DNA from: Oppiella nova
Lineage: Eukaryota > Arthropoda > Arachnida > Sarcoptiformes > Oppiidae
NCBI GenBank assembly: GCA_905397405.1
Contig: CAJPVJ010000168.1
Location: 1 to 34,960 of the forward strand
Direction of reading: 5' to 3'
Length of the DNA stretch: 34,960 bases
Below are positions 1-30,220 of the stretch, piece after piece. The notes below the pieces were generated by a model, which saw only the letters and a list, made by a program, of their open reading frames with translations, did not search any database and was not told where the DNA came from. Position numbers and translations under genes: made by a program. The first letter of the stretch is position 1. Every line of letters starts with the position of its first letter.

Positions 1-85
1 TGTAATATGAATTCAATGTTGAAGTTAGTATTCGTTTCATATAATAGTGTTTCACAACAAAATTCATTTTTATGTTAATATTTTC

Positions 86-120
<35 letters not shown>

Positions 121-551
121 CGGAAAGAGAATGGGAAGAGTAGGTACTGTAGTCTGTATCGTATGGTGTATAGTGTGGTAACATTGTGTTTGGGAAGGGA
201 TACGTGAGCGGGCATTTAAGCAGACAAGTTAAGTCTAAACTAAATAAACAGCATTCAAATTATGACCAAAGCATTCAATTTTGTTGCAAATAATACACTA
301 TTCATATCGACAGCATGTGTGGCATTTTCTCCCAGAATATCATACAATCTTTAATATCTATACAGTTGTCTGAATATAATACAGAATCATATGTCACAAG
401 ACTTTTACATAAACTGGAGTCAAAATTAATTTTTTAGTCTCAAAATACTTGTGCGATTCTCTCAATGAAAATATTAACATAAAAATGAATTTTGTTGTGA
501 AACACTATTATATGAAACGAATACTAACTTCAACATTGAATTCATATTACA
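1..551. repeat. Fold-back element with perfect 94-bp inverted arms
   Basis: Positions 1-94 are the exact reverse complement of 458-551; I compared them base by base and found no mismatch. The 363-bp middle contains a (GA)n tract at 89-117 that starts inside the left arm, followed by unremarkable AT-rich sequence with no ORF of note. The left arm begins at the first base of the window, so the element may extend further left. It could be a non-autonomous fold-back or MITE-type element, a recent inverted duplication, or an assembly artefact if the window begins at a contig end. No target-site duplication can be judged, because the left flank is missing. Confidence 0.85.
89..117. repeat. (GA)n microsatellite
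   Basis: An uninterrupted GA dinucleotide run. It begins at the inner end of the left arm of the fold-back element, and the right arm begins with the matching TCTCTC. Confidence 0.97.
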
Positions 552-3500
552 GTAAATTTATTATAATTAATTAGGATTTATATGTTTTGTTATATAGTTG
601 TTTTGTACTGAATAGTGAATTTTATGAGCATTTTACAGAATAATTTGTATTTATGTATAAAAATTAGATTAATTTTTAATAGTTTAGACAATTTTTATGG
701 ACGAATTAGTCGAAAATGTTTGGGAATTATTTTTTGTTATTTAAAAATATGTTGAAATATCAATTTTGAACACAAAAACAACATATTTTTACCTCAAAAA
801 GCAAAATTTATTTAATACATGATTTGATCTCATTTATGGTTATCTATAAATTAATCGAAAAATTAAACTCAAATATATTATTAATATTTGTATATTAAAT
901 TATAGGATATTAGTACTGCATTTATATATATTATGAGAGCGTTTGGTATAATTTGCTTTTCAAATAACACATTTCGTGAATCAAATTTAATGACAACACA
1001 AATATTAATAATAAAATATAGGATTAAATGAGAAATGAAAACTAATTGAATTTTTAATTTTAAGTATAAAATAAAATATTTTTGTTATTATATGTAAAAC
1101 TAGAGAATAAGATATATTTTCAAACTATTGAGTACTGAGTTCTTGAGTGAGTATTAACCACACTTTGAGATAATTGAAAAAAAGTCAAATCAGAGAAAAA
1201 GGTTACCTTTTTGTTGGGATATATTGGCTGTGAATATGTATGAGAAAAGGCATAGGAATCGGTGAATACATGGTGTGACCACAAGTGTTAATATCGATTT
1301 TCATGCATATTTGCCAATTCATGCCAACCCAGCGCTACAATCGACCACACAGTGAGGGGTATAAGTAATGTCTGTGTGGCCGCCGTACCGGTGCTCATAC
1401 CGGTCCATGTATTTGGATATGGGATACACTGCTCCAGCACTGGTATTTCCTACAGCGCTAGAGGTATATAACGAATAAGTTAATCATATTAGACGTTGGA
1501 GTTCACGGACGATCATCCCTTAAAGTAGAGCCCATCTGCTGGTCAGTGGTAGTGGAGAGGGCACTGGTAGGGCACTGGTAGGGCACTGGTAGACAACTGT
1601 TGATGATAGACCTCCCGCTGACCTCAACAACCGATAATTGCCTTTCGCTGTGAAATAGATTTTTATGCAATCCATACAATAGAGGCTCAGTCTTAGAGCA
1701 AAACATTTCCGCGAATTTCAAGACATACAGTATATCATTAGATTTTTTGCCAAAACTCTCGCTTTGTTGGCCAAAAAACAATCAATTCTTGGACTCAACA
1801 GATGATATCAATTGTAGTTTAATTTTGTGCCCGATAATTACATTTTGGTTTTACTAAATTTACTATCAGTTTCATTATTATCTCCAACCCTTTCCCTAAT
1901 CCCTCGGGTTCTGTCTTTTCTATTGAATTTGAATTTAAAACATATTTTGTTTAAACGATACTAATGTGTGGGAAAAGAATTCGTTTAGTTTATCAATCAA
2001 ATGACTTCAAATTTACCGTATATTTGAATTTTATATTTAATGAGCTATATGAGTAATTATATAAAACTAATGTTATTAACTTATAATTAACTTTAATTTT
2101 ATATGGCAGCAATTTCATATAAGAAAGTTAATTAAAATTTAACACAGTATAAGAAATTTCTTGAAAGTTAAAAAAATATCACAAAATTAATTGAATTAAA
2201 AATCCACTTATACTTTGATAATCAGTGGCTAATCACAGACATTTCTACTTAAAGTTTATGTCTAAAAGTCTACTTTGAAAGTCAGTACAGTAATTGAAAC
2301 GAATAATATTTTTCAAATCTTATACATATTTTTAACATTATTTTTGTAAAAATAAGATTTTGCAGAATATTTTCCATACAAGAATCTAAACCACAAAATA
2401 ATTAATAATAATAAAAGTCAAATCAAAATCAATTGAATGCATTATAAACATTAGGAAGAGACGGAACTCTATAAGAGGGAAGTATTTCTACTGAAAGTAT
2501 TTCTTTTATTAAACACATATTTATAATATTTTATTAATTGAATAGTGGTTTAAAGGTATCGAGGAATCAGTAGTCGTGTAGCTTCTCATGGCATTTGAAT
2601 TGACGATTGAAAGTGTATTCATACGAATGGATCGCATAAATCATTTGGTATTAATTATTGAGGACAATGAGTGACAAACACAAACCGCCGGCGATTAAGT
2701 CTACATAATCTTCATTAGTCTACTTGAAGGGCAATCGATGTCCCTCTGGAGAGACAGGTCTATAGTATAGGCAACGGCATCGGCTATTAGGCCGACACAG
2801 GCATGGATTTGTGGTGAGGTCTGTGTGGTGCGAATCGCAGAAAAATAAGCATTTAAGACATAAAATACATAAGAAATACAACACTTATTAAAAGAGCTAA
2901 TGTTTGTGTGAATATTATTAGCGAATAAGTAATAAGCAAAATGATCATCAATTAAGATTTGCAGCACTTATAGCAAACACGGGACAGTTGGCTATGCGAT
3001 CGGCCCAACGCACTAAATAAGCTTTTCTTAGACTCCAAACGTATGATTGCTGTGAGAAATTGCATTTGCTTTCAATAGCTGTGTATATCATTTGAGTTTA
3101 TGCAGTTTAGTCTGTATTTGAAATCATAAATTCAGGACATTATTATACACACCATTGCATGACATTCACTTGAGATGTGCCTTAACTTGTGTGGCGTATC
3201 GTTTGTAAGCCATCGGCACCACCTCCCTGTGCTTAAGACCATACCTCGATTCGTGCCTAACAATAATGAATGGGAGGTGACCACCAAATCAGTTGATATG
3301 TTGGTGTTCCCATCCATGAGCGATGCTATACTACACACAAACCACTACTAAATGTAAGGCCTGCTCTCAAAACAAACTCAGTATTAGTGAAGTCCTCTGT
3401 ATTGACGGAAAGTGTTGCACCGATTCCTCGATTACATCCCAAGTATTCGTATAAATACTTCGCTTATAATTAGAAATTTTATGAACTTTTTATGTTTTCA

Positions 3501-3896
3501 TTCAATCGTTTTAATTATTAAAGAGTGAGACTACGGTATAGCAAGACTCAAGAAGTTACTTGTGATTCATTTGCATTAAATTATAATTTTTCCACTAATT
3601 TTTGACTCTTTGATTATGAATGGATTAAAAAGTTTCTCAATTTATGTCTGATATAATGTGCTGTTTATCGTCATAGATGTTAAGACCATAAGCAATAAGA
3701 AATTGCAATAAAATTCATATTTTATTAATAAAGTGTTAAATATTTGACTGGAAACACCAATTTTTAAACTGCTATAAAAACTTTGTATTTGGTAAATCGG
3801 TGTAAATAAACATCTAATTAGTTTTGTCGCTTATTTCAAATCAACATTACTTTATAAAAAGTAAATATTAAGTTTAAAATAAAGTTTGAAAACTAA
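552..3896. other. 5' flank of Pax3/7, no gene recognised
   Basis: Most of this stretch is AT-rich with no supported coding region. The short ORFs at 1503-1781, 2701-2967 and 3132-3338 on the - strand resemble no family I know. GC-richer islands stand out at about 1300-1490 (two TACCGGT at 1386 and 1398), 1500-1640 (11-bp triplication), 2680-2840 and 3150-3340. They lie within 2.6 kb of the Pax start and are plausible promoter or enhancer modules, but that is inference from position and composition only. TATAAAA strings occur at 3773 and 3853; in DNA this AT-rich they prove nothing. A non-coding first exon cannot be excluded. Confidence 0.5.
1558..1590. repeat. Three tandem copies of an 11-bp unit
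   Basis: AGGGCACTGGT occurs three times head to tail with no mismatch (1558-1568, 1569-1579, 1580-1590). A related pair, GGGGCACTGG and GGGGCAACTGG, occurs at about 21208-21232. Confidence 0.9.
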
Positions 3897-22335
<18,439 letters not shown>

Positions 22336-22780
22336 ACATAGCCTTTAATGTACAGCTTTTCTATATAAATATTAACTCATTATTTCTATCATTACTATAA
22401 ATATTATCGCATTTATATCTATGGTTAACACACGTGTATTAAAATTTATTTATGTATTCATTTTGACAGTATTATTAACTATTAATTATGATTTTTATAT
22501 ATTTAATTAAGAAATAATATTACCTATAAATACAGTACAATATATTCGTATAGTTAGTAAACCTTGAAGATATTTGTCAATCAATTGATATTTAGTTTAA
22601 GTTTCAATTTAAAAGAATTTCATTTAGATTTCATTTGATTGTATAAATATAACTATTATATAAGTATACAAATATACAGAATTAACATAAAATCATTTAA
22701 ATACAATCTATGTAAATATTCTCAACTATGCTGTTTATAATCATTTAGTTATTAAAATAAATTATTAAAATAAAAATTAT
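22336..22780 (+). other. Probable Pax3/7 3' UTR
   Basis: AT-rich sequence following the stop codon. It contains TGTAAATA at 22711-22718, which fits the Pumilio-binding consensus UGUANAUA but is also expected by chance here. Two AATAAA signals follow at 22756 and 22769, with another at 22991. The true 3' end cannot be fixed from sequence alone. Confidence 0.5.
22756..22774 (+). terminator. Candidate polyadenylation signals for Pax3/7
   Basis: Two AATAAA hexamers 13 bp apart (22756-22761 and 22769-22774), about 420 bp after the stop. They are the first canonical signals I found downstream, but in DNA this AT-rich the support is modest. Confidence 0.4.
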
Positions 22781-22865
22781 TTTGAATTCATTTGAAAACT
22801 GTATAAATTTTACTGTATTTGTTATAAACTTTATGAAATATTGAACATAACAAGTTTATATCAAA

Positions 22866-22881
22866 TACAGTACTGTATTCA
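22866..22881. repeat. Short perfect palindrome
   Basis: AATACAGTACTGTATT equals its own reverse complement and contains both TACAGTA and TACTGTA. The coordinates may be off by one or two bases. Confidence 0.7.
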
Positions 22882-25800
22882 TATACTCGATATAACTTGA
22901 TTGTTGAATATAAACAGACTCTTATAGAGTAATATTTATAGCAATTTGAATACAACGAAAACTTGAGTGATATTTAAAATGTAATTTGAAAATAAAGTTA
23001 AGTTTATACGGGCTTTCCATCAGTCAGTCTGTCCCACGACTTCTCAACGAATGACAATTATATGCTTAGAATCTCATGAAAACCATAATTTCATATTAAA
23101 TGCTAAATAAAGCATTTAGTTATGGATTACCTCCAACTCACAGCTCTTTATGAGTTAAAAGTAATTTATGTAAAAATTTTAGGATCTCTTTATTGACTAA
23201 TTTGTTAAATTCAGTCTTAATTATAACTCATTAAATAGTATTTAAAAGCTATTAATTATTTAGTAAATTTGGGATTAGTTTAGATTTTTATTCTTAAGTC
23301 AATTTTGTAATTTCGTTGAACTCATACTTATTGTAATAAACTTAATGTATTTTTATTACAGTATAAGTTAATTGAAATAATTGAAGGCAGTATCAACACT
23401 TAACTTTGTTGATAAAAATCTTATCTGACAAATAAAATTACTGAGTTAACTGATTAGCATATTATCTGTGGTTCAATAATAATCACTTAAAAACCTATAA
23501 CAGCCATTATGCCAATATACTGTATTTGGAAAACTTAAACAGTTTTAATATTAAAATTAATTATAATCCCTATAAAGTAATAATTAAGGCCAATAAAAAT
23601 GTAAAACTCTTTCCAAAACTAATTGCTTAGACTCTAGGATTTAGTTTAATTTAATGAAATGATTGAAAATGGTTTAACTTAAAGACAAATCTTGTTAGCA
23701 GTTTTGAAAAATATATTTGCAATATTCATAAACAAAAATTATGGCATAAACATAACATAACTAAAGCATATTTTTAAGACAAACTGATCCGTGAATTGTT
23801 TCAAAAGCATTAGATAATAGATTTTGTTGGACACAATATTAGTGACACAAACTTATTATTCATTGCCAACTCGTATACTCTATTATGACAATAATTGATT
23901 ACAGACTTAATTGATATATGATATGAATTGTTGCAAACATTTGTGTCTCACTCGCTAACAGACCCTAAATATACACATGAATTGAATTATGAGGATCTCT
24001 ACCATATTCTGGCTCTCATTCTAGTAGTGGGTGAGAGAGTACATTTGAGTTGAGTTTAAAATTAGCTTATAATGGGACCACAAAATTAGACACATCTCTT
24101 ACCATTCACTTTGAATTTTTGCACATAATTTGAAGAAATGCTTGGAAACAGTGGAAACAAACTGGAAAGCTCTGGGAATAATACAAGATTTTGTGCTAAT
24201 CTTATAGTTTTATTTTTTTCAAAAGAAATGTTTCGACTTATGTTATGTTTTATGCATTATATATACGGCATAAAGATCTGCGATTAAAACGCTTTAATGT
24301 CTCATCACTCCAACAATTATACGAGAAGTCGTAATCATAAGTAATTTAAGCATTTGGTGTATATTTGGCGAAACAGTATATGCGACATGAGTCCGATAAA
24401 TATTTTTTGGAAAATGATTTTTATTTTTATGATTATTATTGTTATTATCATTATCAACAGTGAAACTATTTTCTTATTTTTAATGTAATCTTTTATTGTA
24501 TCAATAGCTAAATGAATAAAAATAATTTAATTCTTTATTGTGATGAAATAAACTCTCTTTTCATGCTTTAAATAAAAGATTAATTAGAAATTAAAATGTT
24601 TTTAATGATATTCAAGTGAAAACAATTACTGCCAATAAATAACTAATAAATTATACTTAAAAATAATATAATATACAAATGTTTTGTAAATTTTACATTA
24701 GCTAATTTTTTCATTATACTCGAAAACAAATACCATTAGATCTCATGACATAATAACATATATTTAATTTAAAATACACAGTGTATTTTAAAAAATAAAT
24801 ATTTATACAGAAAAAAATTATTAATTTTTTGTGTATAAATAAATAAAAATTTAATCAAAGAAATTAAAATCAGGAAAAACTGATTCACGGTTTGATTGGA
24901 AATACATATAAATATAAATAATTTGCAGAATCTCTGAGAGAAAACTCACGCAATGTTTCCGAAATGAGTGAATATTTATAAAATTTTTTGTTGTTTAAGA
25001 TTTCTCTCTTAACAGTCAACTAATCTCTTAAACACATATAGAGATAGAGATTATTGTTCGGTAGCGAAGAAATGTTAATTAGAGCCCACCTGTGCTTTTA
25101 AATCAACCTTTTTATATGCGGTATTGAGGTTTAAAGTTGCGGTTTGTGGTGTGTGTAATACACTGTGTATGTGTGCGGTAAGAGCACCGGCTGTTGGTGT
25201 CCCGGGACATGTAGTGGAGTTGTTGTGGTGTTTTGTGCCAATTATACAATTAATGTTACAATAGGCGTGATTATCGATTTGGCTAATTTAGTGCCACATT
25301 CATAACCAGCACACAGAGAGCCCCCATTGTAGCCACTATTGTATGGCAAATGTAAACTGTTTTATCGTGTTTTTCAATGTAAGCAAACCTTCCGAATAAA
25401 AGGCCAGTTGTGTTGTGTTTTTTGGTAATACTAGTACTGGAGTTGATGTGTCGGCCTCTCTGTCTGTTTGAGAGGCAAATTTGCCGTAAGATTTCGTGAC
25501 ATTTGCGTTAACAGTTGCCTCACGCGAGCCCTTATGAGCCCTTATATCAAGTTTTCTATGAAATGCCAGCAAAATATAATACATTTCACTCAATATATAC
25601 CATTCAATGTCTATAACTATCTATAATACAAATATACAGACAATTTCAGTCGACAATCACTATTATATACTTAAATATGTTATTCTAAAAGTATTATGTA
25701 ATCAATAATTTTGTTATATTTTTGAAAGCAATTTTATTCGTAGGCTATTAAATAGCATATATTGAACGATAAAGTGGTTGGACTGTAGTGTGAGTTGTCT

Positions 25801-26059
25801 TAAGGATGTCTACAATAGAGGTATGCGTTTGGAAAGGGAGAGAGCGATCGCATGCACTAAAAGGTTGAGTCGATCATCAAATGCGGTGTTTGTATGCATT
25901 GTTCACTCGCATCACCTCAACGTATATTTCTAAGGCATATAACGGATGGTAAGGGATGGTATGGAATGGTGTGTAAGAGCTACACACACACAAACACCAA
26001 TCTCACTCAGGCAGGGCGCCCGAGCAGTAATGTGCGGAGCTTTTGTTACTCTCCCCATA

Positions 26060-26489
26060 GAGAGGGCATCCCTGCAAAAGATGCCGATGATCTTTGCCTC
26101 CCTGTGTGGCTATTCTCAGCTCACTTCTCAACTTTGATCAGCTTTTAATTTATATTCCCCTCTCATTCACTCATATATGCCATACAGCCATACATTTTCA
26201 CTTTTTTACCCAACACTCTCAGTCAGACACCGCTATGTGGTATGAATAGGCGGCTCTCGATCGCCACTCTAACACATCGGGCCCTAACACACAGGCGCTC
26301 CGGCACTCCGGCACACCACTCGCACTGGCATTCAGCGCACCACCAGATTGTGTGTTGAGAGCACAGGAATGAAGGGTACAATGAAAGCAGGGATGAGCCC
26401 AAAAGGGCGAACAACTGTCTGAAGTGAGAAATGAAAACTTGTTATTTTGTGGCCAAATTAATTTGACATTAACTACAGAATACCCCATA
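26060..26489. repeat. Tandem duplication, copy 1 (430 bp)
   Basis: Begins GAGAGGGCATCCCTGC and ends GAATACCCCATA. It is nearly identical to 26621-27042. Differences I see: an extra 8 bp (one additional CTCCGGCA-type unit near 26292), CCTCTC against CTGAAC near 26160, a C/G change in CATACATTTTC, and AGAG against ATCA before CACAGG. The repeat period is 561 bp. It is less AT-rich than its surroundings and has no convincing gene. Confidence 0.93.
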
Positions 26490-26620
26490 AGATTCCGTAT
26501 ATTGCCTACCATTCCCTACCATACCTTACCACACATTCTCGATGTGTGTGTGTTTGTGGTTAGAGTGAGTCCGTCCCGCGGGCTCGTCATTACACGCCTC
26601 GAAAACAATGAGAGGGTATT

Positions 26621-27042
26621 GAGAGGGCATCCCTGCAAAAGATGCCGATGATCTTTGCCTCCCTGTGTGGCTATTCTCAGCTCACTTCTCAACTTTGATC
26701 AGCTTTTAATTTATATTCCCTGAACATTCACTCATATATGCCATACAGCCATAGATTTTCACTTTTTTACCCAACACTCTCAGTCAGACACCGCTATGTG
26801 GTATGAATAGGCGGCTCTCGATCGCCACTCTAACACATCGGGCCCTAACACACAGGCACTCCGGCACACCACTCGCACTGGCATTCAGCGCACCACCAGA
26901 TTGTGTGTTGATCACACAGGAATGAAGGGTACAATGAAAGCAGGGATGAGCCCAAAAGGGCGAACAACTGTCTGAAGTGAGAAATGAAAACTTGTTATTT
27001 TGTGGCCAAATTAATTTGACATTAACTACAGAATACCCCATA
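26621..27042. repeat. Tandem duplication, copy 2 (422 bp)
   Basis: The second copy of the unit at 26060-26489. It is separated from the first by 131 bp of different sequence that includes CCTACCATTCCCTACCATAC. Its last 128 bp (26915-27042) are repeated immediately afterwards. Confidence 0.93.
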
Positions 27043-27170
27043 CACAGGAATGAAGGGTACAATGAAAGCAGGGATGAGCCCAAAAGGGCGAACAACTGTC
27101 TGAAGTGAGAAATGAAAACTTGTTATTTTGTGGCCAAATTAATTTGACATTAACTACAGAATACCCCATA
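27043..27170. repeat. Tandem duplication, partial third copy (128 bp)
   Basis: Identical to 26915-27042 over all 128 bp and directly adjacent to it, so it is the youngest duplication of the array or an assembly duplication. Confidence 0.93.
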
Positions 27171-27621
27171 ATATTGTTATATGTTGTATGTTGGCTCTCC
27201 TGTCACTTCAAACACCATCTCTTATGGGAATGACATGTGAGAGCATATGAGAGCATACATCAGCCAAACCATACACTATTCGTATCATTAGAATAGTTTT
27301 TGACCTGAATTTGCAATTATTGTTTAGAAAATGTTTTAGTATTTTGTGGACTTTTTTTTCGTTGATAGCAATTTTGGTGGTCGTTTGTACATAAACTTTG
27401 GGCGCATTTTAAATAACAACTTTTCAGATATAAGATGTATATTATAATGTGAGTTATTGTCAAACAGTAATGTTTTTGTAGTTTATTTCTCCTAAACGTA
27501 TGGAAAAAAGTTTCTGTCTTTCAATGTAATGATGATAACATCGTTTTGAAAATTTAGAGTCAAAACTGTTTTTACGTATAAATGTATTCCAATGTCTTAC
27601 CATTAAAACAGATAGTGATAG

Positions 27622-27623
<2 letters not shown>

Positions 27624-27654
<31 letters not shown>
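27624..27654. repeat. (GA)n microsatellite
   Basis: An uninterrupted GA run in the intergenic region. Confidence 0.97.
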
Positions 27655-27656
<2 letters not shown>

Positions 27657-28380
27657 CTAAATACCAGTGAACACTTAATTTATGTTTAAAAAGTAAAACG
27701 AAATATTTAATAATCGTTGTTATAAATTAGAAAATAGTTGAGATATAATGAGATAATATTCGCGAAAATGTATTTAATTTACTCTGAAGTTTACTTTTAG
27801 GAAAAAATTTAGAAAGAATTATAAATAAAGATAATAATGAATTATAATTATATAATGATTTTAAAGTCAGACAACAAAAACGACAAAACTATATAAATCA
27901 GCAAAATATATTTGTGTGTGAAATGAATTTATCTGCTTTTTAAACGACTTCTTTTGGATGCGCTATATATTAGTTATAAATTAAAATTCAATTGATATCG
28001 TCGAAGACATAACAATTAATTTGAAGCAATTTTTGCGCTGCCATTAAAATGAATTGAAATTATTTTATATACCATTAAATGGTTTTTTATTTTTAGATAC
28101 TGAAAAAAACAAATTATTTTCATCGCAGCTAATATTTAAATTAATTTCACAGAAATAGTCGTAAAGTCTATAGTGAGCGGCGGTATGGTATGGGAGAACA
28201 TATGCTAATAATGTCTTAATTGAGAATAACTAACAGGAAATTTAAAGTTCATTTCGGTTTTGATTGAGTCCTGTGTTCACTAATTGGTTTTCATTAGCAA
28301 AATATATGTCACACTAATTGGTTTTCTTCTTGTGATTGATTTACATGTCTCTCTTGAGCCACATGTGAGCCATACATATC

Positions 28381-28404
28381 ATACCATACCATACCATACC
28401 ATAC
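28381..28404. repeat. (ATACC)n pentanucleotide repeat
   Basis: Four ATACC units plus ATAC. Related GGTAT/ATACC strings recur near 8119, 25946, 26500-26530 and 28182. Confidence 0.9.
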
Positions 28405-29975
28405 AAACCCCGCGACTATATATACGAAGAGCCGACTAATTAACACAAGCTTTACATCCAATGCTCTGCACAGCAGTGATGCGTTTGCGGTGTTTTGTGT
28501 ACACAAACTGATGGCCACATTACAAGTGATCTTCAAATGTATACACTTCTTAAGTATGTGTCGCATACGAGATACTAAATGATCCATTATTTTACACTGT
28601 ATTTCATTACACAAACACAACACTCCGGGCTTTGGGTGTCTGTCTATTAGAGGGGGACAACCAGTTTGGTCAGCCGTATGGGGTATGGGTGTCTGGGCCA
28701 TATAAATCTTATAGTGGACTATAATAGTTTAAATTAAACATCGATTTTTAAAATGAATATTAAGCAATTTATTGTTTTATTACTAATTTAATATTTAAGA
28801 AAAAATGTTTGAATTTTTTATACAAGTTTAAGATGTAGATGTTTAAGGCCAAAAAATTCCGCTTTGGACAGCCTACCCCCTAATGATTACTATACTGTGT
28901 ATGAATTTTATCCCCTAATAAATCCATTGCTAACATATTTTGGTAAAAATTTTAAAAATGTTAAAATTATATAAGATATGTTCGAACAGCAAAAATTGTT
29001 TCCCAAGTATTAATCAAAAATGAAAATTGTAGCAATGTACTGTATGTACTGTATGTGCTAATTTGAGAAGTGAATTCTCTGATATAAATGAAACAAATCA
29101 TACAGTAGAGGGGACTTTAATTACATGTTCACTAATATTTCCTAAAAGTTTCATTTATTTTTAAAGTTATTAAGTTGTGTAAACAATATCTCTGTGAATA
29201 AATTCTTGACACATGTTCAATATTATTGTGTCTTTAACAAATTAATATTAATTTAAATTTAAGTATGTTTTATAATATTCAAGATTGTATTGTACTAACA
29301 GTAAACTTACTAAATATAAGACTATCATAATACAGACTTAACACATGCTATTTAAAATTGATAGCATTTAATATAAGATATAAGTTTATTAAAATATAAG
29401 TATTTAACTAATTATGTTAAAAAGGCTATGAATGGGTGTACAATATGTTGGAGTAGTGGGCGATGGAGGGGTCGTTGTATTCTGTCATCCCTTTTATCAC
29501 AGGAAGACAATCAAATTCATGTCACATACGATTCATATGAATTGCAGTGAAAATATGTGCTTAATATCAAAGGTCTAACAGTAATCCGGGTCTGTGTTTA
29601 TAAGCAGACATTTGTCTCATCTGAATATTATTTAAAACATATGTTCTAATTATCATATTTTTGCCAAATATCAGTTCATTCTTGACTTGCCTGTCTCAAA
29701 TACTCTGTATATTCTAGTAACTCAAATACTGTAGTAATTCAACAGGCAACTTGTACTGTAATACAGTTCCCAAGCAACTTTGTTGCCCTTATTCGCCATC
29801 TATTGAATTCATTTGGGTTTGAAAATTCTAATTCGAAAAGTTTAAAACAAATACTAAATATTTCAAATTGAGCATGATAATTGCATTATGCTAGTGTAGC
29901 AAGAATTTATAAATCATAATTTTAATTTATTTATTTTAATAAATTTAGAAAAATAAATTATGCTTATGGTCACAT

Positions 29976-29981
29976 TTTATT
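29976..29981 (-). terminator. Candidate polyadenylation signal for sphingosine kinase
   Basis: TTTATT on the + strand reads AATAAA on the gene's strand, about 240 bp past the stop codon. Further copies lie at 29926 and 29930. Support is weak because the region is very AT-rich. Confidence 0.35.
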
Positions 29982-30220
29982 GAAATCATTTCAATTAACA
30001 ATATACTGCATATAAATACTGTATTTCATAATTAATCAAATATTTCTAATTAAAACTGATTTTTAAAATAAATAATTTAAAAAATTAATAAAATCTCAAA
30101 TCCATTTCGATTATAATTTAATGCATTTATCACTCAATAATCAAAGATTAGTATAAATTTCATTAAAATAGAAAATTTAAAAACATTTTATGTCAAAAAT
30201 AGTGAGCGGTTGTGGACGGC

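Larger units (their letters stand above)
22781..30220. other. Intergenic region between convergent genes
   Basis: No supported gene. 22781-25070 and 27180-30220 are mostly AT-rich. GC-richer stretches occur at about 25080-25330, 25430-25560, 25780-27170 (containing a tandem duplication) and 28300-28700. The ORFs at 25336-25593, 25894-26651, 26219-27095 and 28309-28701 match no family; several are duplicated copies of one another or translate pentanucleotide repeats. The 3' UTR of the sphingosine kinase should occupy the last few hundred bases. Confidence 0.7.

Noticed and set aside
3773-3859. TATAAAA strings as a Pax promoter
   Set aside because: Two occur upstream of the start, but such strings are common by chance in this AT-rich DNA and no initiator is evident at the right distance.
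26219-27095. Near-identical ORFs of about 60-100 codons on the - strand
   Set aside because: They are the same sequence seen twice because of the tandem duplication. The reading differs between copies after the 8-bp indel and matches no family.
28309-28701. 130-codon ORF on the - strand
   Set aside because: Part of it translates the ATACC repeat (GMVWYDMYG), it has no recognisable motif, and its composition looks non-coding.
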